Assembly (NCBI GenBank): GCA_001515945.1
Contig: LOER01000047.1
Coordinates: 50,479-114,478 of the forward strand
Direction: 5' to 3'
DNA: 64,000 nucleotides
Origin: Desulfitibacter sp. BRH_c19
GTDB lineage: Bacteria; Bacillota; DSM-16504; Desulfitibacterales; Desulfitibacteraceae
The notes under the pieces: generated by a model
Database searches by the model: none
Seen by the model: only the letters and a program-made list of their open reading frames with translations
What the model was told of the DNA's origin: nothing
Shown here: in pieces, positions 18,629 through 27,110 of the stretch
Numbering within the stretch: the first letter of the stretch is position 1
How the letters are laid out: every line of letters begins with the position of its first letter
Translations under genes and position numbers: made by a program

Positions 18629-19017
18629 TTTTCACCTGCTTTTGTTAAAGCCTTAGTTGGACACCAGTTCACACATTGATATGCCCCATCACATCTATCA
18701 CAAAATAGTGGATACTTACCATCTGTTGGCAATTCACCAAACTGGCAGGCTTGGCTACAATCAAAGCATCCTGTGCAAGCATCCACGTTAAACATCAAAT
18801 TCTTATCAGAATCTAAAGCTAATGCATTTTCTTTACATGCTTCTATACAAGGCTTTGCAGCGCAGTTTCTACAGAAATAAACCTTACCAATTTGAGGCCA
18901 ATCATCCCGATAACGAATTCTAGCTTTTTTGGTATTTATATTGCCTTCATGCTCCATGGAACAAATAACTTCACAAATGCTACAGCCTATACACTTGTCT
19001 TTTTTAAATTTCAGCAA
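18625..19017 (-). CDS. Polyferredoxin electron-transfer partner of AOR
   Basis: A 130-residue protein rich in [4Fe-4S] motifs: CIGCSICEVIC, CRNCAAKPCIEAC, CTGCFDCSQAC and CDRCDGAYQCVNWC. This pattern, enough for four clusters, matches the AorB/YdhY/HycB-like subunits that accompany AOR-family enzymes. It is the first gene of the operon and overlaps aor by four bases. It probably carries electrons from the tungsten subunit to ferredoxin or another acceptor. Confidence 0.9.
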   Translation of the reverse strand: MLKFKKDKCIGCSICEVICSMEHEGNINTKKARIRYRDDWPQIGKVYFCRNCAAKPCIEACKENALALDSDKNLMFNVDACTGCFDCSQACQFGELPTDGKYPLFCDRCDGAYQCVNWCPTKALTKAGEK

Positions 19018-19200
19018 TCCACTACCCTCCTAATCATTTTTTATAGACTTGAACATAACATATGATTTGAGATTATGTTAAAGTCTCAAAAGCAATGAGA
19101 AACACGTGTCATTAAAATATACAATAGGTACGTATGCCATTTTTATAGATGAAATGCTCTTATGGACATACATAACAACACTAAATTAGTAATTATTGAA

Positions 19201-19910
19201 TTAAAGTATTTCTCTAAACGGTTTTAAAAACATACTAATTTGTTTCATCTGGTCATCATCAATGTAATATTTAGGTGAACGACAATAAGCAGATGAGATA
19301 ATTCTTCTTTTTAACAGAATTTCTTTATCAGCCTGTATAATTAATTCAATATTTTGCATTAATAAATTTAATAAAGGCAGTAATTTTTGATAAAGATTAC
19401 ATGCAGATTCTAGATGTCCGTTTCTAAATAGTTTATAAATCTGTATATATACTTCAATAATCGAACTGCTAGGCGAACACCAACTGCCCCTGTTGTAAAT
19501 GCATCTAGCATGTGCAATCCACCGTACCCAATAAAGCAAGTAATATTTTTGCTTTATTGGGTGATTTGCGATATCAATGGTCCTGAAGGTACAGATTTAA
19601 CTTTTATATGTCGGATGTTAGTCCATTGATTGTTTAACTCAATAAAAAAACTTGAGTCTAAAATAATCCCACTTTCATTAGGTGCATATTGGACTATTAT
19701 TTGTAAACTAGTGCTTTGAGCAATTTTTGCTATATGGTTATTAATGCATTTTAAAGAAGGTTTAAGAAAACTTGTTAACCCTTGCACACCTGACTTGGAA
19801 ATAAAATCAACTAATATTTCTAAACTGCAGTAATCTACATTCCCGTCATCATCAAAAGGGGTGGCTAAAATAGGATAAACACCAGATAATTCCATGTTTG
19901 AGTTCTCCAA
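19201..19910 (-). pseudogene. DapA-family aldolase, degenerate
   Basis: Two minus-strand ORFs (19554-19910, 19201-19539) are pieces of one dihydrodipicolinate synthase-family gene. The first begins LSGVYPILATPFDDDGNVD and, after an internal deletion, continues IIVQYAPNESGIILD and IRHIKVKSVPSGP, holding the Schiff-base Lys region. It stops at ISQITQ. Beyond it a shifted frame reads CFIGYGGLHMLDAFTTGAVG before joining the second ORF, which ends in the family's helical C terminus. A deletion plus at least one frameshift make it inactive. It lies 11 bases after the enolase-type gene, so it was the aldolase of that cassette. Confidence 0.8.
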
Positions 19911-19921
19911 AAATAACGTGG

Positions 19922-21052
19922 TTAATATCTAATTTTTTTATATAAATATTTATTCAACACTTCCTCATTTAACTCTATCCCTAACCCAGATCCAGTTGGT
20001 ATACTTAGGTGCCCATCTTCAAACTTAATAGGTTCAACAAGTAAATCCGAATTTAAAGGACTTCCACTACGACAAAATTCCATAAGTTCTCCATTTGGTT
20101 GTGCTGCTAGAAAGTGTAAAGAAGCAGCTACCAAGATTCCAGTACTAAACCCATGTGGCACCAGCATTGTACTTTTAAATTCTGCTAATTGGGCGATACG
20201 TTTTGCTTCCGTAATCCCACCACAACGACTTATATCTGGCTGAATAATGTCCACTTTACCTTGATCCATTAAGTTCCAAAACTCGAATCTAGTTGTTAAC
20301 TCTTCACCTGCAGCTATATTTTGGTATACTTTCTCCTTCAATTTCCTATAGCCTTCAATATCATCCGGAGATAAAGGTTCCTCAATCCAAAATAAATTAA
20401 ACTCCTCCATGCGTCTACACATTTCAATAGCATGGGCTGCTGTCTTCCATTCCATACCAATATCAATTTGAAGACTAAGGGTATCTCCTATGGCTCTACG
20501 TACAGCTTTAACCAGTTTTATGTCTAGCTTATCATCTTTTCCTAGGGCACCCCAGCCAAACTTTAAACCTAAGTATCCTTGTTCAGCAAAATACGCTGCC
20601 TTTTTTTCTACTTCATATTCATCTTCTGGCATAAGAACACTAGAATAAGCTTTAACTTTATTTCGATAACAACCCCCTAGAAGTTTACATATAGGTACCC
20701 CGTAGTATTTTCCAGCAATATCCCATAATGCTATATCTATTGCACTAAGAGCATGTATTCCAACACCTCTTCGACCATAATATATTGTTTCTTTATATAA
20801 CTTTTCCCACAACAGCTCGATTTCTAATGGGTCTTCTCCTATTAGAACCTCTTTAATACCACGGCTTGCGCTATGTGATGAAGGTGTATTAATAATTGCA
20901 TTTACTATATATGGGGATGAATCAGCTTCTCCTACCCCAATAATCCCCTCATCTGTATGTATCCTAACAATAACAGCATCTTGACTACCGTCCCCCTTAA
21001 TCTCTAGATTAGGCAATCTTAAAACCAATATCTCAACATCTGTAATTTTCAT
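19922..21052 (-). CDS. Enolase-superfamily (mandelate racemase type) sugar-acid dehydratase
   Basis: A 376-residue MR/MLE-type enzyme: N-terminal capping domain to about residue 125, then a TIM barrel. The Mg ligands are Asp197 (QIDIG), Glu224 (WIEEP) and Glu250 (AAGEE); Lys164 (LKFGWG) and His300 (VPHGFS) are the likely acid-base residues. Such enzymes remove an alpha proton from a hydroxyacid, typically dehydrating aldonates or aldarates. It is downstream of a TRAP transporter and upstream of a DapA-type pseudogene, which suggests the transported compound is its substrate. A clear paralogue lies at 32416-33555. Confidence 0.87.
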   Translation of the reverse strand: MKITDVEILVLRLPNLEIKGDGSQDAVIVRIHTDEGIIGVGEADSSPYIVNAIINTPSSHSASRGIKEVLIGEDPLEIELLWEKLYKETIYYGRRGVGIHALSAIDIALWDIAGKYYGVPICKLLGGCYRNKVKAYSSVLMPEDEYEVEKKAAYFAEQGYLGLKFGWGALGKDDKLDIKLVKAVRRAIGDTLSLQIDIGMEWKTAAHAIEMCRRMEEFNLFWIEEPLSPDDIEGYRKLKEKVYQNIAAGEELTTRFEFWNLMDQGKVDIIQPDISRCGGITEAKRIAQLAEFKSTMLVPHGFSTGILVAASLHFLAAQPNGELMEFCRSGSPLNSDLLVEPIKFEDGHLSIPTGSGLGIELNEEVLNKYLYKKIRY

Positions 21053-21067
21053 TTAATTTCACCTCTT

Positions 21068-22339
21068 TTATTTGATAAAAACAAAGACAAGATCTGGAAA
21101 AATTATGATTATTAGTAAAACAACTAATTGAGCAAGTAAGAGAGGAATAGTTGGTTTGAAAATCTCACCCAGCCCTAATCCTGCAATTTTTTGTGCCACA
21201 AATAAATTGCAACCTAGCGGTGGGGTCATGAAACCTATTTGAGTTGTCAAGCACATCAGTACACCTAGAAAAATTGGACTTATCCCTACACTTGTAGTCA
21301 ATGGTATTAGTAGAGGAGCAAATATAATGATAATGGGACCAGTTTCCATAAATGTCCCTAAAAGTAATAGTAGTAAAGAAATTAAAATCAAGATAACATT
21401 AGGGTTAGCTGAATAATTCAGAATAAATTCTGACATCATGTGAGGTATTCTATATAAGGTCATAATTCTTCCAAAAGCTGTTGATAATCCTAATATAATC
21501 ATTACTACTGATGACATTACTGCTGCATTAATGATTATGTCAGGAATAACTTTTAAATTCATTTCTTTATGGATAAAAACACCTACTACAATACTATAGA
21601 CTACAGCCACTACCCCAGCTTCTGTTGGGGTAAAAATACCTCCATAAATTCCACCTAATATAATAATAGGGGCTAAAATTGCCCATTTACCATACCATGC
21701 AGCTTTAATAAATACCCTAAGACCTACTTCATCACCGCCTCCTCGCCATCCATTTTTTCTAGAAATATAGTATGAAACAATCATCATGGCCACACCTACC
21801 ATTATTCCTGGAACAATGCTAGCTAAAAACAAATCAGTAATTGAAGTTCCTACTGTTATTCCATATATTATTAATGGGATAGATGGAGGAATTAAAACAC
21901 CCAATCCTCCAGAACAAGCTGTAATAGCTCCAGCAAAGGGCTTGTTGTAACCTCCTCTGACCATTGCAGGTATCATTATTCCTCCCATAGCAGCTACTGT
22001 AGCAGGACCTGAACCACTCATAGCACCGAAAAACATACTACCAAATACTGTGACAATCGCTAATCCACCAGTCATAGGACCTATTATTGATGAGGCAATT
22101 TTTATAATTCTTTCTGATAACCCTCCTCGTTCCATAATAAGCCCTGCTAAAATAAACATTGGTACGGCCAAAAAGGCGAATCCATCATTTCCTGTAAATG
22201 CCACTTGCGCTACCATTGTAGTAGCTCCACCTGCGACTATTACAGCTAATAATGAAGAAATACCTATTGAAATAGATATTGGGACCCCGATTAAAAGGCA
22301 AAAAATAAAACTTGAAAATAGCACTATTGGAACAGACAT
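21068..22339 (-). CDS. dctM: TRAP transporter large permease, DctM family
   Basis: A 423-residue membrane protein of the DctM family with about 12 hydrophobic helices, including FLAVPMFILAGLIMERGG, MSGSGPATVAAMGGIMIPAM and LTTQIGFMTPPLGCNLFVAQ. It couples sodium (or proton) movement to solute import together with the DctQ subunit and the DctP binding protein. It is 16 bases upstream of the enolase-type gene and 11 bases after dctQ. The solute is probably an organic or sugar acid. Confidence 0.92.
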   Translation of the reverse strand: MSVPIVLFSSFIFCLLIGVPISISIGISSLLAVIVAGGATTMVAQVAFTGNDGFAFLAVPMFILAGLIMERGGLSERIIKIASSIIGPMTGGLAIVTVFGSMFFGAMSGSGPATVAAMGGIMIPAMVRGGYNKPFAGAITACSGGLGVLIPPSIPLIIYGITVGTSITDLFLASIVPGIMVGVAMMIVSYYISRKNGWRGGGDEVGLRVFIKAAWYGKWAILAPIIILGGIYGGIFTPTEAGVVAVVYSIVVGVFIHKEMNLKVIPDIIINAAVMSSVVMIILGLSTAFGRIMTLYRIPHMMSEFILNYSANPNVILILISLLLLLLGTFMETGPIIIIFAPLLIPLTTSVGISPIFLGVLMCLTTQIGFMTPPLGCNLFVAQKIAGLGLGEIFKPTIPLLLAQLVVLLIIIIFPDLVFVFIK

Positions 22340-22350
22340 CTAATCCCCCC

Positions 22351-22875
22351 TTACTTGAAATGCTTGTAGAAAGTAAAATTCCACGAAGCCTTTTTATTGT
22401 AAATTTCTTTAATCCACATTTTCCAAAGACTTTGTATAAGCCGAATGGACATTAATAGAAATCCAATAGGAATTATTCCATATACCATTCCCATTGGTAT
22501 CCTTAGTGTAGGCGATGTCTGCCCACTTTTCAAAAGAACACTATATATTTCAAAACCCTGAATCATTATATATATAGAAAAAATTAACCATATACTATCT
22601 GCAAAAAAACGAAGCCATTTTTGAGCCATTTTAGGGAGTAGTAAATTTACTGCTTCTACTCTAATATGCTGATCATCTTTAACACCAAGAGCCGCACCAG
22701 CATATATACTTGCTATGAAACAGTATCTTGCTAATTCTTCAGTCCAGTCTAGCGAATAATTTAATACAAATCTAAATAGAACCTGAAGACATGCTAACAT
22801 TACCATGCTTCCAAAAAGTATAATGCATAAATATCTATCAAAATTTGCATCCAGAAATCTTAATGTTTTATTCAT
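22351..22875 (-). CDS. dctQ: TRAP transporter small permease, DctQ family
   Basis: A 174-residue four-helix membrane protein. NYSLDWTEELARYCFIASIYAGAA (cited in part: WTEELARY) is the DctQ hallmark, followed by DDQHIRVEAV. It partners the large permease. GGAGGATAA precedes the ATG. It is separated from dctP by 155 bases that hold two hairpins, while it is nearly contiguous with dctM. Confidence 0.9.
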   Translation of the reverse strand: MNKTLRFLDANFDRYLCIILFGSMVMLACLQVLFRFVLNYSLDWTEELARYCFIASIYAGAALGVKDDQHIRVEAVNLLLPKMAQKWLRFFADSIWLIFSIYIMIQGFEIYSVLLKSGQTSPTLRIPMGMVYGIIPIGFLLMSIRLIQSLWKMWIKEIYNKKASWNFTFYKHFK

Positions 22876-22903
22876 ATTTATCCTCCATTGCTACTAAAAC
22901 ATT

Positions 22904-23009
22904 AATAACTTTCTTTAAAAACAAAGTTATTTAGATTTTTTGGAATGATAATGATGACAATCATGTTTTATGTAATAATTTGACCTTACCTTAAATCGTC
23001 ATCATTATC
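22904..23009. promoter_or_regulatory. Two hairpins between dctP and dctQ
   Basis: AATAACTTT / AAAGTTATT at 22904-22931 and a perfect 12-base stem GATAATGATGAC / GTCATCATTATC at 22947-23009. The second is extended by GGAAT / ATTCC with a small bulge. They sit just after the dctP stop. Structures here often protect the binding-protein mRNA or attenuate the permease genes. The second TRAP operon also has a strong hairpin in the same gap. Confidence 0.55.
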
Positions 23010-23030
23010 TAATTCCAACTAACTACTTTG

Positions 23031-24089
23031 TTATTGTGCTTTTTTAACTTCTTCCATTAATCTTTTATATAGATCCATATCAGCCTCTTCTGCATACTTC
23101 AATCTTACAGGTTCAATAATATCTGACATTTCTTGTCTGGCTTCATCTGTTAAATCATTTACAGGAACACCTTCTTTAATTATGTTTTCTTCAGCCAGGG
23201 CATCTTCTTCAGCAACTCTACTAGAGCATACTTGCCTTGCAATCTCAGCAGCTTCTCTTATAACATTTTGCTGTTCAGAATCAAGAGTATCCCAAAAGAT
23301 GTTACTTATTACAAAAACAGTCCAGTCATATACGTGAGCTGTCTTACTTATATAATCTTGAACTTCATACACCTTATAAGTGTATATAGTGGCAAGCGGG
23401 TTTTCTTGCCCATCTATGGTTCCTTGTTGTAAACCTGTAAAAACATCAGACCATCCCATCGCTGTTGGGTTAGCCCCTAATGCACGAAAAGCATCTAAGT
23501 GAACTTTACTTTCCATTGTTCTAATTTTTAAATCTTTTAGGTCATCAACACTATTTATTGGTCTCTTATTGTTTGTAACATGACGATATCCAAAATTCGG
23601 TATAGATAGACCAACAAAACCTTGCTGTTGTAAGCGGCTTAGTAATTCTTGTCCTACTGGACCAGTCGTTACTTTCTCTGCTATTTCCTGTGTCGGAAAA
23701 ATAAAAGGAAATGTAAGTAAATTAAACTCTTTGGAAAAGTTAGCTAATACAGCTGGTGAAGGAGCATTCATTTCAATTTGACCTAATTGCATTGCTTCTA
23801 GTACTTCTCTATCATTTCCTAAAGAACCACCTGGGTAGATTTCTACCATTATGCTTCCATTTGTTTCCTTCTCAATATGTTCTTTAAACGCAACTGCAGC
23901 ATCATACAGAAAGTGTTGCTCATTTTCTCCTACACTAAATTTAATGGTTTTTACCCCTATTTCACCTGGACCATCATCAGCATTTTGTTCGGCATTCTCA
24001 GCATCTCCTCCACACGCTACAACAAAGGTTAAAGCAAAAATTAAAAGTAAAGCTAATAAACAAAACTTAAAGCAAACAAACTTTTTCAA
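23031..24089 (-). CDS. dctP: TRAP transporter solute-binding lipoprotein, DctP family
   Basis: A 352-residue extracytoplasmic binding protein. A signal peptide ends in a lipobox-like VVACGG, with Cys at about residue 26. IEIYPGGSLGNDREVLEAMQ, IRTMESKVHLDAFRALGANP and GTIDGQENPLATI are DctP landmarks; the Arg in IRTME normally binds the substrate carboxylate. The TTG start at 24089 has GAGGAGGG upstream. It is the first gene of the operon dctP-dctQ-dctM-enolase-dapA', with an IclR gene immediately upstream. Confidence 0.92.
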   Translation of the reverse strand: MKKFVCFKFCLLALLLIFALTFVVACGGDAENAEQNADDGPGEIGVKTIKFSVGENEQHFLYDAAVAFKEHIEKETNGSIMVEIYPGGSLGNDREVLEAMQLGQIEMNAPSPAVLANFSKEFNLLTFPFIFPTQEIAEKVTTGPVGQELLSRLQQQGFVGLSIPNFGYRHVTNNKRPINSVDDLKDLKIRTMESKVHLDAFRALGANPTAMGWSDVFTGLQQGTIDGQENPLATIYTYKVYEVQDYISKTAHVYDWTVFVISNIFWDTLDSEQQNVIREAAEIARQVCSSRVAEEDALAEENIIKEGVPVNDLTDEARQEMSDIIEPVRLKYAEEADMDLYKRLMEEVKKAQ

Positions 24090-24230
24090 ATCAAACCCTC
24101 CTCGTTTTAATTAATAAATTTCTTACACATGACCTATAACCCATTTTATTAGTGTAATACCAATTTTTTTGTTTATTTATCCCCTCCTTGTATTATCGAC
24201 AAATATTTCCTTATAGCCCCCCCAGTTTTA

Positions 24231-24252
24231 CATCGTGGCACCCGGTTTCGCA
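24231..24252. promoter_or_regulatory. Candidate IclR operator upstream of dctP
   Basis: CATCGTGGCACCCGGTTTCG lies between the IclR stop and dctP, about 145 bases upstream of the dctP start. It shares the pattern CAT(C/T)GTGG(C/T)ACC with a site 27 bases before the IclR start (25053-25070). Two copies flanking the regulator gene suggest control of both the regulator and the transporter. Confidence 0.5.
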
Positions 24253-24270
24253 TAAATTGCAAATCTATTT

Positions 24271-25026
24271 CTATCTATATCCCATTTGATATGATATTTC
24301 AGCCGCTATTTCTAACACGTTCTTTAACAATGAAGGAACCCTCTCGTCACCAAAACGCATTATTGGGATGGATACACTTATTGCAGCTATAACCCTTTCA
24401 GAGTAATCTCTAATTGGAGCAGCTATACAACGTAAACCCTCTTGACTTTCTTCATTGTCAAATGCATAGCCATTTTGTTTTATCACAGCTAAATCTTGGA
24501 CTAATTTTTCATAAGAAACAATAGTATTCGATGTCATACGGAGCAAACTTTTTATATTGCATATTGACTTAACTTCTTCTTCACTCATGTATGCTAATAA
24601 TACTTTACCAACACCTGTTGCATGCATTGGTAATCTTTGACCAGTAAATGAATTCATCCGAATAGATTGCGGACTATCAACTTTATCTAAATATAGTACT
24701 TCACCTCTATCATGTATTACTAAATGAACCGTTTCTCCTGTTATATTACTTAATTTAACTAAAAATGGATTTGCAGTCCTTCGTATTTCCATTTGACTCA
24801 TAGCAACACTACCAATTTCAAAGGCTTTAGGGCCTAATCGGTATTTACTTGAAATTGGATCTTTAGAGATGTAACCGCGTTCTGCTAATGTATAAACAAT
24901 TCGATATACTGTTCCTTTAGTTAATCCTACTATGTGGCATATTTCCATTAAACCTAATTCAGGTTTTTCATAAGTAAATGCCTCTAAAATATCCATTCCT
25001 CTATCAATACTTTGAACAGTCTGCAT
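24271..25026 (-). CDS. IclR family transcriptional regulator
   Basis: A 251-residue protein: N-terminal winged helix-turn-helix (residues 6-65, LGLMEICHIVGLTKGTVYRI) and a C-terminal ligand-binding GAF-like domain with MHATGVGKVLLAYM and GLRCIAAPI. IclR proteins commonly control sugar-acid and aromatic catabolism. AATGGAGG precedes ATG 25026. The gene is immediately upstream of, and codirectional with, the TRAP-enolase operon, which it probably controls. The effector is likely a pathway intermediate such as a 2-keto-3-deoxy acid. Confidence 0.9.
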   Translation of the reverse strand: MQTVQSIDRGMDILEAFTYEKPELGLMEICHIVGLTKGTVYRIVYTLAERGYISKDPISSKYRLGPKAFEIGSVAMSQMEIRRTANPFLVKLSNITGETVHLVIHDRGEVLYLDKVDSPQSIRMNSFTGQRLPMHATGVGKVLLAYMSEEEVKSICNIKSLLRMTSNTIVSYEKLVQDLAVIKQNGYAFDNEESQEGLRCIAAPIRDYSERVIAAISVSIPIMRFGDERVPSLLKNVLEIAAEISYQMGYR

Positions 25027-25052
25027 AAATTACCTCCATTTTTCTAGTTTCG

Positions 25053-25070
25053 CATTGTGGTACCTTGTTT
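25053..25070. promoter_or_regulatory. Candidate autoregulatory IclR operator
   Basis: CATTGTGGTACCTTGTTT, 27 bases before the IclR start codon, matches the site at 24231 in 14 of 18 positions and contains the palindromic core GGTACC. Its location suggests autoregulation. Confidence 0.5.
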
Positions 25071-25318
25071 TTCATTGTGAGTTAATAATTAGACACAAAA
25101 ACTTAAATTCCTGCTAGTATTGAAAAATAATTTATATTTTTTATAAAGTGTTAATTTTAAATGAGTTTATAATATTACTGGTCATTTCGTAGTCACATAT
25201 TTTATATTTGGTTAATTTAAAAAATGCTTACCTCCGTGCCAGTCAAAAGATTTGACCAAAATGGCATCTAGAGAATGATGAGGTCTAATGGAGAAGGGTC
25301 TGTCATCTCAATTTCTAC

Positions 25319-25582
25319 TTATTTGCAAGTTACCAGCAAGTTAAAATAGCTCTCCTTTACAACTGCATAATATTTTACTACAGTTTCAATATCTAGAAAA
25401 ATAGTTTGCCCAAAAGTGACTGTTTTTCTAATAGTGCCACGAACTGATATCGTCTTAACTATTATAAATTGCAGGCTAGTACACTCACATTTTAAACAGC
25501 TAATAAAATCTACTGCACAAGCATTATCGGAAAGGTTAACGTTTGCAATCTTTATTAGCTTAAATAGCTTTGTATAAAGCAT
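25319..25582 (-). CDS. Hypothetical small protein
   Basis: An 87-codon ORF with a Cys-containing middle (CLKCECTSLQFIIVKTISVR) and alternating hydrophobic residues towards the end. It suggests a small beta-rich domain, distantly reminiscent of SPOCS/DUF3794 repeats, but I cannot assign it. The ribosome site (AAGG, far from the ATG) is weak. It stands alone between the IclR gene and the Mrr-like gene. It could equally be a chance ORF. Confidence 0.3.
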   Translation of the reverse strand: MLYTKLFKLIKIANVNLSDNACAVDFISCLKCECTSLQFIIVKTISVRGTIRKTVTFGQTIFLDIETVVKYYAVVKESYFNLLVTCK

Positions 25583-25671
25583 TGTTTAAAAACCTTATTA
25601 CAACATTGACATTAAAGACAGCATTACTTAATACAATGAGGTAAACCACTAATATTGGAGTGATGTACCAC

Positions 25672-26304
25672 ATGTCAAGCCATAAGAATTACGCAAAAAT
25701 TAAATTAAAACCTTGTTACCCAAAAATCACTACGTGCGAAAAAATATTATTAATAACTTCTATTCCAATAACCTTTTTGGGAGCTCAAACTGATTTCTTA
25801 TTACAAGTGTTAGGGACACAGATTACAATTTTAGGAGCAATACAATTCAAAAAATGCTTTCGACTAAATGATATACGAAAACATGATATTATAGCTACTG
25901 ATATTATGGATGGCATATCCTTTGAAATGTGGTCAGAAGTTTTGTTTAGAGATCTAGGTGAAAAGGTAATTAGAACAAAAGCTTCTGGAGATTTGAAAGC
26001 CGATCTAATTATTGAAAAGAAAAGTAAAACAGTTGTTCAAGTAAAAAAACTTGCTCATGGTAAAGTTGGACTTAAAGCCGTCCAGGAATCTTTAGAGGCT
26101 AAGAAGAACTACAAAGCTGATACTGCCATGGCAATAACCAATCAGTACTTTACCGCAACTGCACAAGAGTTAGCTAGAAACAATAATGTAATATTACTGG
26201 ACAGAGATAATCTTACTAAATTTTTAGAAGTAGCACGCTCAAGAAGGTTTCCTAATAATTTGATAAAAGTACTTACCCCCAAAAGTTTTAAGAAATTCCT
26301 TTAA
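25672..26304 (+). CDS. Mrr-like restriction endonuclease with N-terminal membrane segment
   Basis: A 210-residue protein. About residues 25-60 are hydrophobic, enough for one or two membrane helices, and are followed by an Mrr-type PD-(D/E)xK nuclease domain: ISFEMWSEVLFRDLG, then Asp111 (KADLIIE) and Gln123-Val-Lys125 (VVQVKK). Mrr-like domains cut modified or foreign DNA, and membrane-anchored versions occur in defence islands. ATG at 25672 is best spaced from GGAG; ATG at 25663 is too close. It stands alone in an accessory stretch, and its target is unknown. Confidence 0.75.
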   Translation: MSSHKNYAKIKLKPCYPKITTCEKILLITSIPITFLGAQTDFLLQVLGTQITILGAIQFKKCFRLNDIRKHDIIATDIMDGISFEMWSEVLFRDLGEKVIRTKASGDLKADLIIEKKSKTVVQVKKLAHGKVGLKAVQESLEAKKNYKADTAMAITNQYFTATAQELARNNNVILLDRDNLTKFLEVARSRRFPNNLIKVLTPKSFKKFL

Positions 26305-26424
26305 ACAGTTATGTTTAAAAACACCACTACCCAACAAATTACCAAAAGTAGACGGATTAAAATCTAAAGCCAAAGGCCCTCTTAGGCGGCTAGCCAGGTT
26401 AATAGTACTCTGCAAATTTTATCA

Positions 26425-27072
26425 CTATAGTTTCTCTACCATCCCATCTGCTAAAGGAATAAGCTCTTTTAGTTGGTCTGATAAATGCCTTTTCTGATCT
26501 ATGCTTAAATGTTCTATCAAATCATCACTATCAATAATTTTCTCTTGCAACTCTTTAATTAGGCGACAGATACAACTGTACCAATTGTCAATATTAAACT
26601 GATTTCTATTTCCAGCTTTTAAGTGTAAAGTGGAAATTTCTTCAGTAAATTTACTATTTCTTTTATTAATAGATTCAATAATTTTGCCTATTGCAGTTAA
26701 CTGATCTTCGGTACGAAGTGAAGAAAGTTCTCCGCTACTGTCAGCTTTTCTAATTGCATATATATGGTTACGCTTTAAGTCCCCAGAGTTAACTTGTGAT
26801 TCATACGTCTTTTTTATCTCTTCGGAAACATTGGTCTCTTTAAATAATTCATAATTACTTTTACCCTTGCCTATATTTTTTGGCTTTTTAAAATCTTTCC
26901 TTCTTTCTATTGCCTCTAGTTCTTTCTCTATATCGCTAGACACAGCAATAACATTTTTTTCCCCGTCATCAAAATCATTAAATGCTATTTTCAACAATCT
27001 TTCCAGCATTTCTTTTTCATTTTCACTTAAGGTTTTTAAATCTCTTAAATCCTTCCTTATCTCTTTAGTCAT
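26425..27072 (-). CDS. Unknown helical, highly charged protein
   Basis: A 215-residue protein rich in Lys, Glu and Asp, with no signal peptide or membrane segment. Long predicted helices lie at both ends (LKTLSENEKEMLERLLKIAF; LIKELQEKIIDSDDLIEHL). I recognise no domain. ATG 27072 follows AGGAGG, but that ribosome site pairs perfectly with an upstream copy (see 27080-27110), so translation may be controlled. Genes around it are defence-related or catabolic, so a role in defence is only a guess. Confidence 0.6.
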   Translation of the reverse strand: MTKEIRKDLRDLKTLSENEKEMLERLLKIAFNDFDDGEKNVIAVSSDIEKELEAIERRKDFKKPKNIGKGKSNYELFKETNVSEEIKKTYESQVNSGDLKRNHIYAIRKADSSGELSSLRTEDQLTAIGKIIESINKRNSKFTEEISTLHLKAGNRNQFNIDNWYSCICRLIKELQEKIIDSDDLIEHLSIDQKRHLSDQLKELIPLADGMVEKL

Positions 27073-27079
27073 ATACGTT

Positions 27080-27110
27080 AACACCTCCTAAGACAAGATA
27101 TGGAGGTGTT
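27080..27110 (-). promoter_or_regulatory. Hairpin sequestering the ribosome-binding site of the 26425-27072 gene
   Basis: In the mRNA AACACCTCC (27110-27102) pairs perfectly with GGAGGTGTT (27088-27080) across a 13-base loop. The second arm contains the AGGAGG ribosome site of the gene starting at 27072. This would hide the site unless the RNA is remodelled or bound. It is seen directly in the sequence; its regulatory use is inference. Confidence 0.5.

Noticed and set aside
19120..19160. Sigma-54 promoter for the AOR operon (TGGCATACGTACC on the minus strand)
   Set aside because: A TGGCAT box is present, but the GC of the -12 element is missing at the required ten-base spacing.
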